A stretch of DNA of 13,981 nucleotides from CAYUEQ01 sp964443805 (GTDB lineage Bacteria; Bacillota_I; Bacilli_A; RF39; UBA660): NCBI GenBank assembly GCA_964443805.1, contig CAYUEQ010000023.1, forward strand, positions 1 through 13,981, given 5' to 3'. The notes beneath the pieces are model-generated. The model had not been told where the DNA came from and searched no databases. It saw only the letters and a list, made by a program, of their open reading frames with translations. Positions 13,408 to 13,981 of this stretch are shown here, piece by piece (position 1 is the stretch's first letter; every line of letters begins with the position of its first letter). The position numbers and the translations under genes were made by a program.

Positions 13408-13604
13408 ATTTCAATTATCATATCCAAATTATCATTAGCTTCTAGTAAAGCTGAAGTAAGTATTGCTTTAGCTCTTAAATTTTTATCTTTAGTATTTGTA
13501 CTTAATTCTTTCTCAGCTTTATCAGCAGCAAGCTTTAATCGTTTGATAACTAGCCTTAACTGAGCACTTTCCAATCCATCTGATGTAATCGGAGTATATG
13601 ACAT
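13386..13604 (-). CDS. Small 72-aa helical protein of unknown function
   Basis: The sequence is predicted almost wholly helical and soluble: QLRLVIKRLKLAADKAEKEL, a charged turn (TNTKDKN), then LRAKAILTSALLEANDNLDMII, resembling a two-helix hairpin or coiled coil. No cysteine, catalytic motif or membrane segment is present. ATG 13604 has AAGAGG at 6-7 nt, and a TATAAT promoter lies just upstream, so the gene is expressed independently although it sits directly downstream of a 5S rRNA gene on the same strand. No family recognised. Confidence 0.75.
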   Translation of the reverse strand: MSYTPITSDGLESAQLRLVIKRLKLAADKAEKELSTNTKDKNLRAKAILTSALLEANDNLDMIIEIKKENIL

Positions 13605-13626
13605 AATATACCTCTTTTCTAAGTAT

Positions 13627-13655
13627 ATTATAACAAATTTATATAAAATATTAAA
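13627..13655 (-). promoter_or_regulatory. Promoter of the 72-aa gene
   Basis: On the minus strand TGTTATAAT, a perfect extended -10 (TATAAT at 13632-13627), with TTTAAT (13655-13650) 17 bp upstream. It lies immediately after the 5S rRNA T-run. Confidence 0.65.
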
Positions 13656-13666
13656 TCAAAAAAAAA

Positions 13667-13770
13667 GCTAGCAACTACCTATTTTCGCATACACTATCGT
13701 CGGCGTACTAGTGCTTAACTACTCTGTTCGGGATGGGAAGAGGTGTGTCCACTAGGCTATCGTCACTAAC
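13667..13770 (-). rRNA. rrf: 5S ribosomal RNA
   Basis: On the minus strand the conserved 5S core CCCATCCCGAACAGAGTAGT and TTAAGC are present. Terminal helix I forms between TTAGTGAC at the 5' end and GTTGCTAG at the 3' end, with G-U pairs. The size is about 104 nt, slightly short but within the range for low-GC Bacillota. A run of nine Ts (13666-13658) follows and probably ends the rRNA transcript. Exact ends are uncertain by a few bases. Confidence 0.95.
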
Positions 13771-13827
13771 AAAGGATTTTGTCCTTTAAAAACAAGATAA
13801 TGCAAATCTCTCATCAATAAAAACATT
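13771..13827 (-). other. 23S-5S spacer with processing hairpin
   Basis: The 57-nt spacer has no tRNA. It contains AAAGGA (13771-13776) and TCCTTT (13782-13787), a 6-bp hairpin with a 5-nt loop directly before the 5S 5' end, likely part of precursor processing. Confidence 0.6.
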
Positions 13828-13981
13828 GATTAAATCATCGATCTATTAGTACTAGTCAGCTCAACATGTTGCCATGCTTCCACCTCTAGCCTATCAACCA
13901 GATAGTCTTTCTGGGAACTTATTTCATAAAGAAGGGAAAACTCATCTTGAAGTTGGCTTCCCGCTTAGATGCTTTCAGCGG
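13828..13981 (-). rRNA. rrl: 23S ribosomal RNA, 3' end only
   Basis: The minus strand reads CCGCTGAAAGCATCTAAGCG and continues through AAGATGAGTTT and GCTGACTAGTACTAATAGATCG, the universally conserved 3' terminus of 23S rRNA. The 5' part lies beyond the window. The 3' end is placed near 13828 by similarity to the usual final residues; it may be off by a few bases. Confidence 0.97.

Noticed and set aside
13771..13827. tRNA between 23S and 5S rRNA
   Set aside because: The spacer is only 57 nt and shows a simple 6-bp hairpin, with no cloverleaf.
1..13981. CRISPR array, insertion sequence or prophage
   Set aside because: There are no regularly spaced repeats beyond the single 13-bp pair, and no transposase, integrase or terminal inverted repeats.

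Overview
The window is about 14 kb of very AT-rich DNA from a Gram-positive-type bacterium. TGA is used as a stop codon (for example in tsaB and rimI), so the genetic code is the ordinary bacterial one and not the Mollicutes code 4. FemAB-type peptidoglycan enzymes point to a walled cell. Short overlapping operons, strong AAAGGAGG ribosome binding sites and extended TGnTATAAT promoters fit a low-GC Bacillota, perhaps an uncultured Bacilli/RF39- or Erysipelotrichia-like lineage. That placement is inference.

Layout. (1) 1-2464, plus strand: two tandem FemAB-family aminoacyl transferases for peptidoglycan cross-bridges, the first cut by the window edge, closed by a terminator. (2) 2469-2639, minus strand: a small transcription unit without a clear protein. 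It has two 13-bp direct repeats, a -10 box, a perfect Shine-Dalgarno and a terminator, and is either a small RNA or a broken micro-gene. (3) 2643-4680, minus: an OmpR-type response regulator and its sensor kinase under their own promoter. The regulator has no ATG, GTG or TTG at its true N-terminus. (4) 4729-8609, minus: a five-gene operon encoding a membrane-anchored exported protein, a ZIP metal transporter, an SDR epimerase, a PAP2 lipid phosphatase and a YebC-family protein, with promoter and terminator visible. (5) 8634-11156, minus: tsaE-tsaB-rimI-tsaD, the t6A tRNA modification genes plus the ribosomal S18 acetyltransferase, with ATGA overlaps. (6) 11368-13192, plus: the most unusual region. 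It holds a polytopic membrane protein whose C-terminal half carries an AgrB-like His-x6-Cys protease motif followed by a sigma-region-4-like helix-turn-helix. Next come a 29-codon peptide gene with its own near-consensus promoter, and a small XRE regulator ending in a terminator. (7) 13174-13655: a 39-aa and a 72-aa convergent small gene, both of unknown function. (8) 13667-13981, minus: 5S rRNA and the 3' end of 23S rRNA, the tail of an rRNA operon.

The region-6 cassette resembles an agrBD quorum-sensing pair stripped of the AgrC/AgrA two-component system. The processing enzyme appears fused to a DNA-binding domain. The candidate signal precursor lacks cysteine, but has a serine in a position that would allow a five-residue lactone (Ser-Leu-Phe-Phe-Phe). 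This is the best candidate for an undescribed system here. The function is inferred from motifs and gene order only.
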